Shown here: piece after piece, positions 55,356-63,459 of the stretch
Layout of the letters: each line of letters begins with the position of its first letter
Position numbering within the stretch: the stretch's first letter is position 1
DNA from: Streptomyces armeniacus
GTDB lineage: Bacteria; Actinomycetota; Actinomycetes; Streptomycetales; Streptomycetaceae
Direction of reading: 5' to 3'
Assembly (NCBI RefSeq): GCF_003355155.1
Contig: NZ_CP031320.1
Location: forward strand, 6,005,367-6,069,366
Length of the DNA stretch: 64,000 nucleotides
Program-made: the position numbers and the translations under genes
Notes under the pieces: model-generated
What the model was told of the DNA's origin: nothing
What the model saw: the letters and a program-made list of their open reading frames with translations, nothing else
The model's database searches: none

Positions 55356-57780
55356 CCACCGCCGGCAGCAGCCAGACCGGGCCCGCCGGCAGCGGGCGGC
55401 CCAGGAAGCCGATGCCCAGCAGGGCGAGCGGCACGGCCGACAGCAGCAGCCCTGTGGCCAGCGCGAGGCCACCGACCAGCGTCGACTCCTTCCGCATCAT
55501 CGCCCGTATCTGCGCCGGCGTGGCGCCGATCAGCTGGAGTGCGGCGATCTCGTGGCGGCGTGCGGTCGTCGTGGCGATGAGTTTGTTGGCGATGCCGAGG
55601 AGGATGTAGCCGAGGAGTACGGCGAGCACCGCGATGTTGATCCACAGTTCCGGCGGTGTCCCGCCCGGCGCGTCCCAGGAGTCGTCCAGGGCGAGGCCCG
55701 GACGGGACTGGGCGAGGGCGGCGAGGCCGCGTTGGGCCTCGTCGGAGCCGTCGGTGCGGATCAGCAGGTCCTGGTCGAGGCCCGTGGTGGTGTGGCCCGC
55801 GGCCAGGTCGCGGGAGAGCGCCACGGGGCCGAGGCCGAGGCCGCGCGCGTACGTCGCGACGAGCCGCGCGTCCACCTGCGCGCCGTCGCCGAGGATCACG
55901 CTGACGCGCTCGCCGACGGACGCGTTGTGCTGGTCCGCGGTGCCCTGGTCCATGGCAACGGTGGCGCCGGTCAGGTCGCCGAGGTCCCCGGAGCGTACGT
56001 CGAGGTCGAGCACCTCGGGCGCGCCGGGGGTGAGGATGAGTGCCGAGCCGTTGCCGGTCTCCGGCTCGCCCAGCATCTCGTACGTCCACAGCACCGTGGT
56101 CGCGCTGACCGGTTCCGCGGCCGTCACGCCGGGGGTGTCCCGTACGGCGGCGGGCAGGTCGGCGGGGAGCCCGCCGAGCGCGGGGGCGCTCAGGCTGAAC
56201 TCGGCGCGGTTGGCGGCCTCGGCGTCCTCGTCCGTGGCCGCGAGGACGGTGGTCTGGGTCAGGGTGTAGGTGAGGGTGAAGACCACGGCCATGGCGAGGG
56301 TGGTGACGGCGCCGGCGACGCGCAGCGCGTACCCGTGGCTGTTGGCGACGGCCAGCCAGGTCGGCGCCGACACCTTCGCGGGCAGCCTGCGAGCCAGCGT
56401 ACGGGCGATGCGGCGGACCAGGTCGGGGCCTGCGAGGGCGAGGCCGATCACGGCCACGAGGCCGGAGACCGCGGTGACCGCCGCACCGGCCTGCGAGCGT
56501 GCCAGCAAGGGCCCGCCGGACAGTACGGTCGCGGCGGCGATGAGCAGCATGCCGGCGAATCCGCGGCCTCTGGAGGGCGTACGGGGTTCGCTGTGCGACT
56601 CGGAGACCGCTTCCGTGGCGGGCATCCGCGACGTACGCCACGAGGAGCACCAGGCCGACACCCACACGACGCCGGTCAGCAGCAGCGCCGCGGCGACGGC
56701 GGGGAGCGGGCTGAACGTCAGCGGCAGCGAGTCGGGCAGCATCCCTGCCCAGACGAGGAGTTCACGGAACCGTTCGGCCAGCAGATAGCCGAGGAGGGCG
56801 CCCGGCACCAGCGTCACCAGGGTCACGAGGGCCGCCTGTGCGGCGGCGAGGCGGCGTACCTGCCGCGGTACGGCGCCGACCGCGCGCATCAGAGCGAGGT
56901 CACGGCGCTGCGCGGCGACGGACACGGCGAGGGCGCCGCCCACGATGAAGCCGACGACGAGCACGGTGACGCCGGCGAGCGAACTCGCCATCAGCGGCAG
57001 GACGTTACGCGCCGCCATCGCGTCGGGTGCCTCGACGTCGCCGCGCGAGGCGCCGGTGGACACGGTCAGCCCGTCCTCCCGCGCGATCTTCCGGGCCTGT
57101 TCGGCGACGGAGCCGCGGGCGTCCGGTTCGGTACGGAGTGCCACGAGGTCGACTGCGTCCGCGAGTTCGCCCTGGCCGGCGAGGCGACGTGCGGTGGTGT
57201 CGGCGAAGTAGACGCCGCGGTCGGAGCCGGCGACGACGGCGGACACCCGGTAGTCGGCGGGCTGTCCGGCGGCGACGACCGTGAGCCGGCCGCCGGGCCT
57301 GACCCCGGCGGCCTCCGCGGTGGCCTCGTCGACGGCGACCTCGTCGCGGCCCGACGGGGCCGTGCCGGACACGTCCGCGCCGTCCAGCAGGGCGACCGAG
57401 GACCAGCCGTGTCCGGCGGTCCCGGGCTCGCCGGCGGCGACGGGCCGGCCGCGCCCGTCGACCGGGGCGGCGGGGAAGCTCAGGTCGCCGACGGCGGCCG
57501 TGACGCCGGGCAGCCGTCCCAGCCGTCCGGTCAACTCGCCTGGCACCCGCGCCCGTTCGGGCAGCGCGAACGGCAGGGGGCCGGGAGGCCGGTACGTCTG
57601 GTCTGCCGAGACGACGACATCGGCCCGCGCCAGCCGGTCGACGGGCGCGTGCGAGCGCAGCCCCGACTCGGCCAGCACGCCGACGGCGGTGAGCACGGCC
57701 GCGCCGCCGAGCGTCGCGCACGCGACGGCGACGAGCGCGGCGATCCGGTGGCGCGCCATGCGCAACGCCAGGTAGAGCAC
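55261..57780 (-). CDS. FtsX-like ABC transporter permease
   Basis: An 839-residue permease of the FtsX/MacB-like class: an N-terminal span (IAALVAVACATLGGAAVLTA), a large extracellular region, two FtsX permease cores (SSLAGVTVLVVGFIVGGALA near 265; ELWINIAVLAVLLGYILLGI near 720) and further spans. The ERRHE-type motif appears as TARRHEIAALQLIGAT. It starts at GTG 57778-57780, with GGAG upstream and the ATPase stop 3 bp away, so it is coupled to the ATP-binding gene. It likely exports a peptide, lipid or drug, or acts as a stress sensor/mechanotransmitter. The linked divergent two-component system supports induced export. Confidence 0.9.
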   Translation of the reverse strand: MLYLALRMARHRIAALVAVACATLGGAAVLTAVGVLAESGLRSHAPVDRLARADVVVSADQTYRPPGPLPFALPERARVPGELTGRLGRLPGVTAAVGDLSFPAAPVDGRGRPVAAGEPGTAGHGWSSVALLDGADVSGTAPSGRDEVAVDEATAEAAGVRPGGRLTVVAAGQPADYRVSAVVAGSDRGVYFADTTARRLAGQGELADAVDLVALRTEPDARGSVAEQARKIAREDGLTVSTGASRGDVEAPDAMAARNVLPLMASSLAGVTVLVVGFIVGGALAVSVAAQRRDLALMRAVGAVPRQVRRLAAAQAALVTLVTLVPGALLGYLLAERFRELLVWAGMLPDSLPLTFSPLPAVAAALLLTGVVWVSAWCSSWRTSRMPATEAVSESHSEPRTPSRGRGFAGMLLIAAATVLSGGPLLARSQAGAAVTAVSGLVAVIGLALAGPDLVRRIARTLARRLPAKVSAPTWLAVANSHGYALRVAGAVTTLAMAVVFTLTYTLTQTTVLAATDEDAEAANRAEFSLSAPALGGLPADLPAAVRDTPGVTAAEPVSATTVLWTYEMLGEPETGNGSALILTPGAPEVLDLDVRSGDLGDLTGATVAMDQGTADQHNASVGERVSVILGDGAQVDARLVATYARGLGLGPVALSRDLAAGHTTTGLDQDLLIRTDGSDEAQRGLAALAQSRPGLALDDSWDAPGGTPPELWINIAVLAVLLGYILLGIANKLIATTTARRHEIAALQLIGATPAQIRAMMRKESTLVGGLALATGLLLSAVPLALLGIGFLGRPLPAGPVWLLPAVAATVAGIAFAAMEFPTRKALRTPPAQALTRG

Positions 57781-57783
57781 GGC

Positions 57784-58545
57784 CTACTCCGTTTCCAGGG
57801 TGGTGATGCGGTGCGCCAGCTCCGCGGCCGTAGGGGACTCGAGGGTGTCGACCACCCGGCCGTCGGCCATGACCAGCGCCCGGTCCGACCGCGAGGCGGC
57901 GGCGGGGTCGTGGGTGACCATCACCACCGTCTGGCCGAGGCCGGCGACCAGGTCGCGGAGCAGCCCGAGTACCTCGCGGGCCGTACGCAGGTCCAGCGCG
58001 CCGGTCGGCTCGTCGGCGAACACGACGGCGGGCCGGGACACCAGCGCGCGGGCGATGGCGGCGCGCTGCTGCTGCCCGCCGGAGAGTTCGGCGGGGCGGT
58101 GCGTCAGCCGGCCCTCCAGGCCGACCCGTTCGACGAGCAGCCGCAGCCAGTCGTGGTCCGGGCGCTTGCCCGCGAGCCGCAGCGGCAGGGTGATGTTGTC
58201 GGCGATGCTGAGCGACGGCACGAGGTTGTAGGACTGGAACACGAACCCGACGCGGTCGCGGCGCAGTTCGGTGCGGTGGGTCTCGCTCAGCCTGCTGATG
58301 GCGGTGCCGTCGATGTGGACGGTGCCCTCGGTCGGCGCGTCCAGCCCGGCCGCGCAGTGCATCAGCGTGCTCTTGCCTGAGCCGGACGGGCCCATCACGG
58401 CGGTGAACGTGCCGGGGCGTACGGCGAGGGACACGTCGTCGAGGGCGGTGACGCCGCCTGGGTAGGTCTTGGTGACGTTCTCCAGCGCGACGGCGTGCGC
58501 CTGCCGGGACGTGCCGGGAGGGCCGTACTCGGCGGCGGTCCTCAT
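57784..58545 (-). CDS. ABC transporter ATP-binding protein (LolD/MacB type)
   Basis: A 253-residue ATPase. Walker A GPSGSGKST near residue 50, Q-loop FVFQSYNLVPSLS, signature LSGGQQQRAAIARAL, Walker B VVFADEPTGALD and H-loop VTHDPAA are all intact. It powers the FtsX-like permease encoded 3 bp downstream. Its ATG (58543-58545) overlaps the stop of the small membrane protein gene upstream (ATGA), giving a three-gene coupled operon. Confidence 0.95.
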   Translation of the reverse strand: MRTAAEYGPPGTSRQAHAVALENVTKTYPGGVTALDDVSLAVRPGTFTAVMGPSGSGKSTLMHCAAGLDAPTEGTVHIDGTAISRLSETHRTELRRDRVGFVFQSYNLVPSLSIADNITLPLRLAGKRPDHDWLRLLVERVGLEGRLTHRPAELSGGQQQRAAIARALVSRPAVVFADEPTGALDLRTAREVLGLLRDLVAGLGQTVVMVTHDPAAASRSDRALVMADGRVVDTLESPTAAELAHRITTLETE

Positions 58546-58817
58546 CCGCGCCGGTTCCGGTAGTGGTGGACGACGAGCGCGGTGGCGCAGGCCAGGGTCA
58601 GCAGCCCGCACCCGATGCCGGCCGGCACGCTGGCGCCGGTGCCGGAGAGCAGCGCGTTGGCGGCGGCGCTGATCACCAGTCCGGTCCACAGCACCGGCCG
58701 CAGCATCCCGCGCTGCGGGTCCGTGCCGGGGCCGTCCGGACCGCCGCCGTCCGGGCCGCCGGGGGTGCCCGGCGCACCAGATCCGGGCATATCGGGAAAA
58801 CGGTAGGGGTCCGACAC
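58542..58817 (-). CDS. Small membrane protein leading the ABC operon
   Basis: A 91-residue protein with a Pro/Gly/Asp-rich N-terminus (GAPGTPGGPDGGGPDGPGT) and two C-terminal membrane spans (RPVLWTGLVISAAANALL; GIGCGLLTLACATALVVHH). It overlaps the ATPase start by ATGA and so is co-translated. It may be an accessory subunit of the exporter; no family recognised. Confidence 0.75.
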   Translation of the reverse strand: MSDPYRFPDMPGSGAPGTPGGPDGGGPDGPGTDPQRGMLRPVLWTGLVISAAANALLSGTGASVPAGIGCGLLTLACATALVVHHYRNRRG

Positions 58818-58937
58818 GGCGTCTCCTCGTCCGGTGGGCCGCTTGACGGAGCATCACGCTACGAGCGGCGGCCTCCCCGTACGATCCCGCCAGCCGGTCA
58901 GCCGTGGTACAGCAGGCTGTACTCCCCGGTCCGCGGC

Positions 58938-58967
58938 CTGACAGGCGCGGCGCCGGTGCCATATCGT
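58938..58967 (+). promoter_or_regulatory. Candidate promoter of the two-component operon
   Basis: CTGACA (58938-58943) and TATCGT (58962-58967) with an 18-bp spacer, 76 bp upstream of the kinase start in the divergent spacer. 5/6 and 4/6 matches to the consensus. Pattern match only. Confidence 0.45.
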
Positions 58968-58981
58968 CGCCGGACCGGGGA

Positions 58982-59035
58982 GGGGTCCGGGACGAACGGG
59001 GGTCCGGACGAACGGGGGTCCGGGACGAACGGGGG
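58982..59035. repeat. Three ~17-bp tandem repeats before the histidine kinase
   Basis: Three head-to-tail copies of GGTCCGGGACGAACGGG (the middle copy lacks one G) fill the leader just before the kinase gene; the last one runs into the RBS GGGGGAG. Copy number could affect leader structure or RBS access. Confidence 0.85.
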
Positions 59036-59043
59036 AGCAGCGG

Positions 59044-60318
59044 ATGCAGGCCGACAAGGCCGGTACGGCCGGCCTGAGGCGGGCCGTCGAACGTGACCTG
59101 CGGGCCCGGGGCCGCGCGACGCTCGACGGGCTCGAGCACATCGTCGGCGGCCTCGGCACCGCCATCCTGGCCGTGGTCGTGCTGCTCTGGATGATCGGCG
59201 TCGCGCTCGCCTGCCTCGTCGGCGTGGGGCTGTTCCTGGTGCCGACCACGGCGCGCGCGGTGCGGGCCGTGGCCAACCGGGAGCGCGCCCGGCTGTCCCG
59301 CTGGGGGCCGGTGGAGCTCATCGGGCCGGGTCCGGTGCCGTACGGGCCCCGCGCGGTCCTGGCGGACCGGTCCGTACGGCGTGAACTGGGCTGGGTGGCC
59401 ACGCACGGCACCTTCGGGCTGCTCGTCGGCCTGCTGGGCGCGACGCTGCCGTTCTGGGCGGTGCGCGACATCACGTACCCGCTGTACTGGCAGCTGCTGC
59501 CCAAGGGCGAGGCCAGTGCGGCACCGGAGTTCTGGGCCGTGCACGACTGGTACGGCGTGTTCGCCGTCGTGCTCGTGGGCCTCGGCTGGATCGCCGTCCT
59601 CATCGGGCTCGGGCCCTCGCTGGCGCGGCTCCAGGCGTGGCCGGGCCGCCGCCTGCTGCCCGCCGCCCGTGACACCGACCTGTCGCTGCGGGTCGCGGAG
59701 CTCACCGCGACCCGCGCCGCCGCCCTCGACGCGCACGCGACCGAACTGCGGCGCATCGAACGGTCGCTGCACGACGGTACGCAGAACCGGCTCGTCGCCG
59801 TCTCCGTGCTGCTCGGCGCCGCCCGCCGCGCCCTGGCCCGCGACCCGGCCGGCGCCGACGCCGTGCTGGAGCGCGCCCAGGACGCCGCCGAACAGGCCCT
59901 GGCCGAGCTGCGTACCGTCGTACGCGGCATCCTGCCGCCCGTCCTCGCCGACCGCGGACTGGCCGGGGCGATCGCGGGGCTCGCCGCGAACTGCGGGGTG
60001 CCCTGCCGCGCGGACGTCGACGTACCGGGCCGGTGCGCCGCCTCCGTCGAGGCCACCACCTACTTCGCGGTGGCCGAGGCGCTCACCAACATCTCCCGGC
60101 ACAGCGGTGCCCGGCACGCCGGCGTGACCGTACGCAGGCAGGGCGACCGGCTCCTGCTGCGCATCGACGACGACGGCGACGGCGGCGCCGACGAGAAACT
60201 CGGCTCCGGACTCACGGGAGTCCGGCGCCGCATCGAGGCGCACGACGGGCGCCTCGTCCTGACCAGCCCACCCGGTGGGCCGACCACACTCCAGGTGGAG
60301 TTGCCATGCGGATCGTGA
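59044..60318 (+). CDS. Sensor histidine kinase (HisKA_3 / NarX class)
   Basis: A 424-residue membrane sensor kinase. Hydrophobic stretches at ~37-66, 120-140 and 170-190 give about four spans with little extracellular sequence. The dimerisation/phosphoacceptor motif is RRIERSLHDGTQNRL, with His243. The ATPase domain has an N-box (FAVAEALTNISRHSGA) and G-boxes (LRIDDDGDGG, LGSGLTGVRRRIEAHDGRL). RBS GGGGGAG precedes ATG 59044. It overlaps the response regulator by 13 bp. With the divergent ABC exporter it resembles cell-envelope-stress or antimicrobial-response modules, which is inference. Confidence 0.92.
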   Translation: MQADKAGTAGLRRAVERDLRARGRATLDGLEHIVGGLGTAILAVVVLLWMIGVALACLVGVGLFLVPTTARAVRAVANRERARLSRWGPVELIGPGPVPYGPRAVLADRSVRRELGWVATHGTFGLLVGLLGATLPFWAVRDITYPLYWQLLPKGEASAAPEFWAVHDWYGVFAVVLVGLGWIAVLIGLGPSLARLQAWPGRRLLPAARDTDLSLRVAELTATRAAALDAHATELRRIERSLHDGTQNRLVAVSVLLGAARRALARDPAGADAVLERAQDAAEQALAELRTVVRGILPPVLADRGLAGAIAGLAANCGVPCRADVDVPGRCAASVEATTYFAVAEALTNISRHSGARHAGVTVRRQGDRLLLRIDDDGDGGADEKLGSGLTGVRRRIEAHDGRLVLTSPPGGPTTLQVELPCGS

Positions 60319-60962
60319 TCGCCGAGGACGACCCTCTGCTGCGGGAGGGCGTCGCGCTGCTGCTGCGCGCGGAGTCCCTGGACGTGGTGGCGACCACCGA
60401 CAGACCGGACGCCTTCCTCGCGGCCGTCGAGGAACACCGGCCCGACGTCGCCATCGTGGACGTACGGATGCCGCCGACGCACACCGACGAGGGCATCGTC
60501 GCGGCCGTCGAGGCCCGCCGGCGACGGCCCGGCCTGGCCGTGCTGGTGCTGTCCGCGTACGTCGAGCAGGCCTTCGCCACCGAACTCCTCTCCGGCGGCG
60601 CCAACCGGCTCGGCTACATGCTGAAGGAACGGGTGGGCCGCGTCGAGCAGTTCCTCGACGCGCTGCACCGGGTGGCGGACGGCGGCACGGCCATCGACCC
60701 GGAGGTCGTCGCGCAGCTGCTCACGCGTACGCGCGAGGACTCCGCGCTGGAACGGCTCAGCCCGCGGGAGCGGGAGGTACTCGCGATGATGGCCGAGGGC
60801 CTGGGCAACACCACCATCGCGGAACGCCTCGTCGTCACGGACGGCGCCGTGCACAAGCACATCCGCAAGATCTTCGCGAAGCTCGACCTGGCCCCCACGG
60901 ACCGCGTGGACCGCCGTGTCACGGCCGTCCTGCGCTACCTGGACGACACGCGCCGCGACTGA
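60306..60962 (+). CDS. NarL/FixJ-family response regulator
   Basis: A 218-residue regulator. The receiver domain has the acidic pair EDD (7-9), phospho-acceptor Asp52 (VAIVDVRMPP), Ser/Thr in VLVLSAY and the Lys in YMLKERV. The C-terminal LuxR-type HTH is LSPREREVLAMMAEGLGN followed by TTIAERLVVTDGAVHKHI. It is co-translated with the kinase and probably activates the divergent ABC operon. Its 3' end overlaps the convergent aminotransferase remnant by 28 bp. Confidence 0.95.
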   Translation: MRIVIAEDDPLLREGVALLLRAESLDVVATTDRPDAFLAAVEEHRPDVAIVDVRMPPTHTDEGIVAAVEARRRRPGLAVLVLSAYVEQAFATELLSGGANRLGYMLKERVGRVEQFLDALHRVADGGTAIDPEVVAQLLTRTREDSALERLSPREREVLAMMAEGLGNTTIAERLVVTDGAVHKHIRKIFAKLDLAPTDRVDRRVTAVLRYLDDTRRD

Positions 60963-62411
60963 GGCGCCGTACCGGACCGAGGCCCGTACCAGCCGAGTTC
61001 CCGGGCCGCCAGCCGCCCGAGCGCGCCGCCGACGGCCTCCTCGCCGGGGCCGAGGTAGAGGCGCACGTGCCCGTGCGGGTCGCGGGGCGCGAGGCCCGGC
61101 GTGCTCATGTGCCCCTCGCCGAGTAGCACCCCGGCGGGCAGCAGGCAGTGCCGCCGGTAGTCGCCGTCCGGGTGCCCTGCGGCGGCGTACCAGGGCGGCA
61201 CGCGCAGCAGCAGGTAGGCGGCGCAACTGCCCGCGACGTACGCGTCGTCCGGGCAGCGCAGCTCCTCGCGCAGCCGCCGTACGGCCTCCGCGCGGGCCGC
61301 CGCGTACCGGGCCCGCTGCGCGGCCAGGTGCGCGGCGCTGGCCTCGTCCCGCAGCCAGGCGGCCATCGCGGCCTGGAGCGGCACGGCGGTGGCGTACGTG
61401 TGCTGCGGCAGCAGCCGCCCGAACAGCGCCTCCAGGGTGTCCGGGGCGCCGGTGACGGCCCCGATGCCCCAGCCGTTGCAGCCGAACTGCCTGCCCAGGC
61501 TGCGTACCGCCAGCCAGCGCGGACGCCGCTGCGGGGCGAGGGCGGCGAGCCCGCTACTCCTCGTTCGCCTCCGGGCGCTTGAGCCCGGCGTCGACACTCC
61601 TCGACACTGCGCTCGCTCGCCCCTCGCTCGCTTGGTCTCGTCACTTTCGACACCGGCGCACCCTTTGGCTCACGAGGGGAACCAGCAGGATGCGGAGGGT
61701 GGGTGTGGGGGAGGTCCCGGGGTCGTGCACGGCGTAGTAGGCGTCGTCGACGAGCAGCGCGGCGTCGTACGCGAGGGCGGCCCGCACCATCGCGCGTACG
61801 GCCGCGGCCTCCCCGTCGGCACCGGTGGGATTGTGCTGCGCGTTGAGGATGAGGAGCACGGGCCCGGAGGTGTCCCGGCGGGCCTTCAGCAGCAGTTCCT
61901 CGACGTCCCGCGGGTCCGGCTGGTAGCCGCGTCCCGGGGAGACCTCGAAGTGCCGCATGTCGTAGCCGAGCGCGGAGTAGACGCCGGGGTAGTCCCAGCC
62001 GGGGGAGGAGCACACGGCGACGGGGCGGGACGCGGCGGCGTCCTGTTCCTCCAGCAGCAGCCGCCCGTAGTGGTACATGCTGCTGCGCGTGCTGTGCTGG
62101 GACACGGCGACGTCGTAGTCCGCGCCGGGCCCCGCGGGCGGCAGGCCGTGGTCGGCGGGTATGTAGTCGCGCAGCACGCTCTGGAGGGCGGGGAGCCCGT
62201 ACGGCGTGAGCAGGTATCCGTGGCTGTGCGGGGGGACTTCGCCGAGCGCGGCGACCAGCCCGGGCGCCGCCGAGTGCCAGGTCTCGCCGAGGCTGAGATA
62301 GCTGACTCCGGCCGGATCGTGGCCGAGTGCCGCGTAGCGGCGGAGGAGTTCCGCGTCGCCGTACGGGTTGGGCAGCTGCCCGTCCCCGATGATGTCCTCT
62401 CCCGGATGCAT
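60935..62411 (-). pseudogene. PLP aminotransferase (fold type I), interrupted by insertion
   Basis: The gene starts at ATG 62411 and reads a normal aminotransferase N-terminus (YLSLGETWHSAAPG, HSHGYLLTPYGLPALQSVL, LNAQHNPTG, LLVDDAYYAVHDPG) to RILL, near 61690. A ~130-bp insertion then introduces stops. The coding resumes in a different frame near 61550 (LAALAPQRRPRWLAVRSLG, GCNGWGIGAVTGAPDTL) and ends at 60935. In the resumed part, the position where such enzymes carry the PLP-binding Lys reads Arg (RSLGRQFGCNGWG), so the protein would be doubly impaired. It lies downstream of the DDAH-like gene, suggesting a former arginine-related pathway. Confidence 0.75.
61553..61683. mobile_element. MITE-like ~130-bp insertion in the aminotransferase gene
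   Basis: The interrupting sequence has imperfect inverted termini: GCTACTCCTCGT at 61553-61564 and ACGAGGGGAACC at 61672-61683 (9 of 12 pair). It contains an internal hairpin (CCGGGCGCTTGAGCCCGG) and repeated GCTCGCTCG words. It encodes nothing. Size, termini and gene disruption fit a miniature inverted-repeat element. Exact ends and a target duplication are uncertain. Confidence 0.55.
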
Positions 62412-62490
62412 GCCGCTGGGTCCTTACGTCGTCACGTCGTCTTGGGACTGCTGCGCCCCACTACCCGGGCGGGGCCCCGCGCCATCCGGT

Positions 62491-62509
62491 GGTTGCCGGG
62501 GCGGCAACC
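62491..62509. other. Small perfect hairpin in the DDAH-aminotransferase spacer
   Basis: GGTTGCC (62491-62497) pairs with GGCAACC (62503-62509) across a 5-nt loop. It lies 22 bp beyond the larger hairpin at 62532-62570 and may add to termination of the DDAH-like transcript. Confidence 0.45.
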
Positions 62510-62531
62510 GGGGCGGGCCGTGGCATGAGCG

Positions 62532-62570
62532 AGCCCCGGCCCGCCGGGATCGAACCGGCGGGGCGGGGCT
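62532..62570 (-). terminator. Strong GC hairpin downstream of the DDAH-like gene
   Basis: A 17-bp stem with two mismatches (AGCCCCGG... with ...CGGGGCT) and a short ATCGA-type loop starts 17 bp after the DDAH-like stop. It would terminate that transcript and separate it from the aminotransferase remnant. The loop looks like a tRNA T-arm (GGTTCGATCC), but no tRNA is present. Confidence 0.7.
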
Positions 62571-62586
62571 GCTGGTCGGCGGGCGG

Positions 62587-63399
62587 TCAGCGGGTCGCGC
62601 CGTCCGGGGCGGGGTTGTCGAGGGTGAGGGCGGTGCACCGCACGCCGCCGCCTCCCTTGCGCAGTTCGGTGGTGTCCAACTCCTCCACCGCGAGGCCGCG
62701 TTCGCGCAGCTCCGCCGCGAGCCGCGGGGCGCCGCGGGTCATCGTCACCGTGCTGCCGTCGCTGATCAGGTTGAGCGCGAACGCGCGGGCGTCCTCCGCG
62801 CACACCTCGACGAGCTCCAGTCCCAGCCCGCGCAGCCGGCCGGCGCTGGCCGGGTCCAGCGCCTCCGGGTGGTACGCGACGGTGTGCTCGTCGATGACGG
62901 CGACTGCCAGGTCGAGGTCGTACCACTCCTCGCTCACCGTCCGCAGCGGCACCACCTCGTGGCCGTACAGGTCGCCGAGGAAGCCGTGCATCCGCCGGTC
63001 CGTACGCCGCCCGTACCCGGCGAGCAGGAACCGTCCGCAGGCCAGCGCGTCGCCCTGGCCGCTGAAGTCGTAGGGCGGGTCGAAGACGTCGAACTCGTTC
63101 TCCTTGAGCCAGGAGCGGAAGTACGGGATCTCCGCCTGCCGCATGGCGGGCGGGTCGCCGAGCACGGCGCGGCCGTCGCAGACGAAGGCGCCGTTGGCCG
63201 TGTAGACCATGTCGGGGCACTCGGGCGCCGACTCCATGTGGCGCACGGTGCGGCCGGCTGCCAGGTGTGCGGCCGCTATCGCCTTGTGCTCGGCGGCGGC
63301 CAGCGCGGCGTCCGGCTGACACCCCGTGTCCATATAGGGGTTGATCTCATAGATGATCCGGAAATGGGCAGCGTCGGACATCATCACGTCGCGGTTCAT
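62587..63399 (-). CDS. DDAH-like amidinohydrolase (dimethylargininase family)
   Basis: A 270-residue pentein-fold hydrolase. Landmarks are ECPDMVYTANGAFV (substrate-guanidine Asp/Asn region), FSGQGDAL, the conserved YDLDLAVAVID and the C-terminal nucleophile Cys in KGGGGVRCTALTL. Members hydrolyse the guanidino group of arginine derivatives, for example dimethylarginine to citrulline and dimethylamine. A GGGAGAG site precedes ATG 63397-63399. It follows the LmbU-family gene by 60 bp on the same strand, so the two probably share a transcript. In that setting it may supply or modify an arginine-derived precursor, which is inference. Confidence 0.85.
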   Translation of the reverse strand: MNRDVMMSDAAHFRIIYEINPYMDTGCQPDAALAAAEHKAIAAAHLAAGRTVRHMESAPECPDMVYTANGAFVCDGRAVLGDPPAMRQAEIPYFRSWLKENEFDVFDPPYDFSGQGDALACGRFLLAGYGRRTDRRMHGFLGDLYGHEVVPLRTVSEEWYDLDLAVAVIDEHTVAYHPEALDPASAGRLRGLGLELVEVCAEDARAFALNLISDGSTVTMTRGAPRLAAELRERGLAVEELDTTELRKGGGGVRCTALTLDNPAPDGATR

Positions 63400-63459
63400 G
63401 AAGGCTCTCCCTGAAGGCGGGTGGGGATGCTGCTTCGGCCCGGTGGCCGCTGGCGGACC

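Noticed and set aside
58842..58865. TTGACG/TACGAG as a promoter for the ABC operon
   Set aside because: On the wrong strand for that operon and the spacing is only 11 bp.
61105..62013. Minus-strand frame bridging the insertion in the aminotransferase gene
   Set aside because: It is a third-frame reading rich in Arg/Pro; only the two flanking frames show aminotransferase sequence.
62540..62565. Sequence like a tRNA T-arm (GGTTCGATCC with GC stem) on the minus strand
   Set aside because: No acceptor, D or anticodon arm can be drawn around it; the symmetry extends into a 17-bp stem typical of a terminator.
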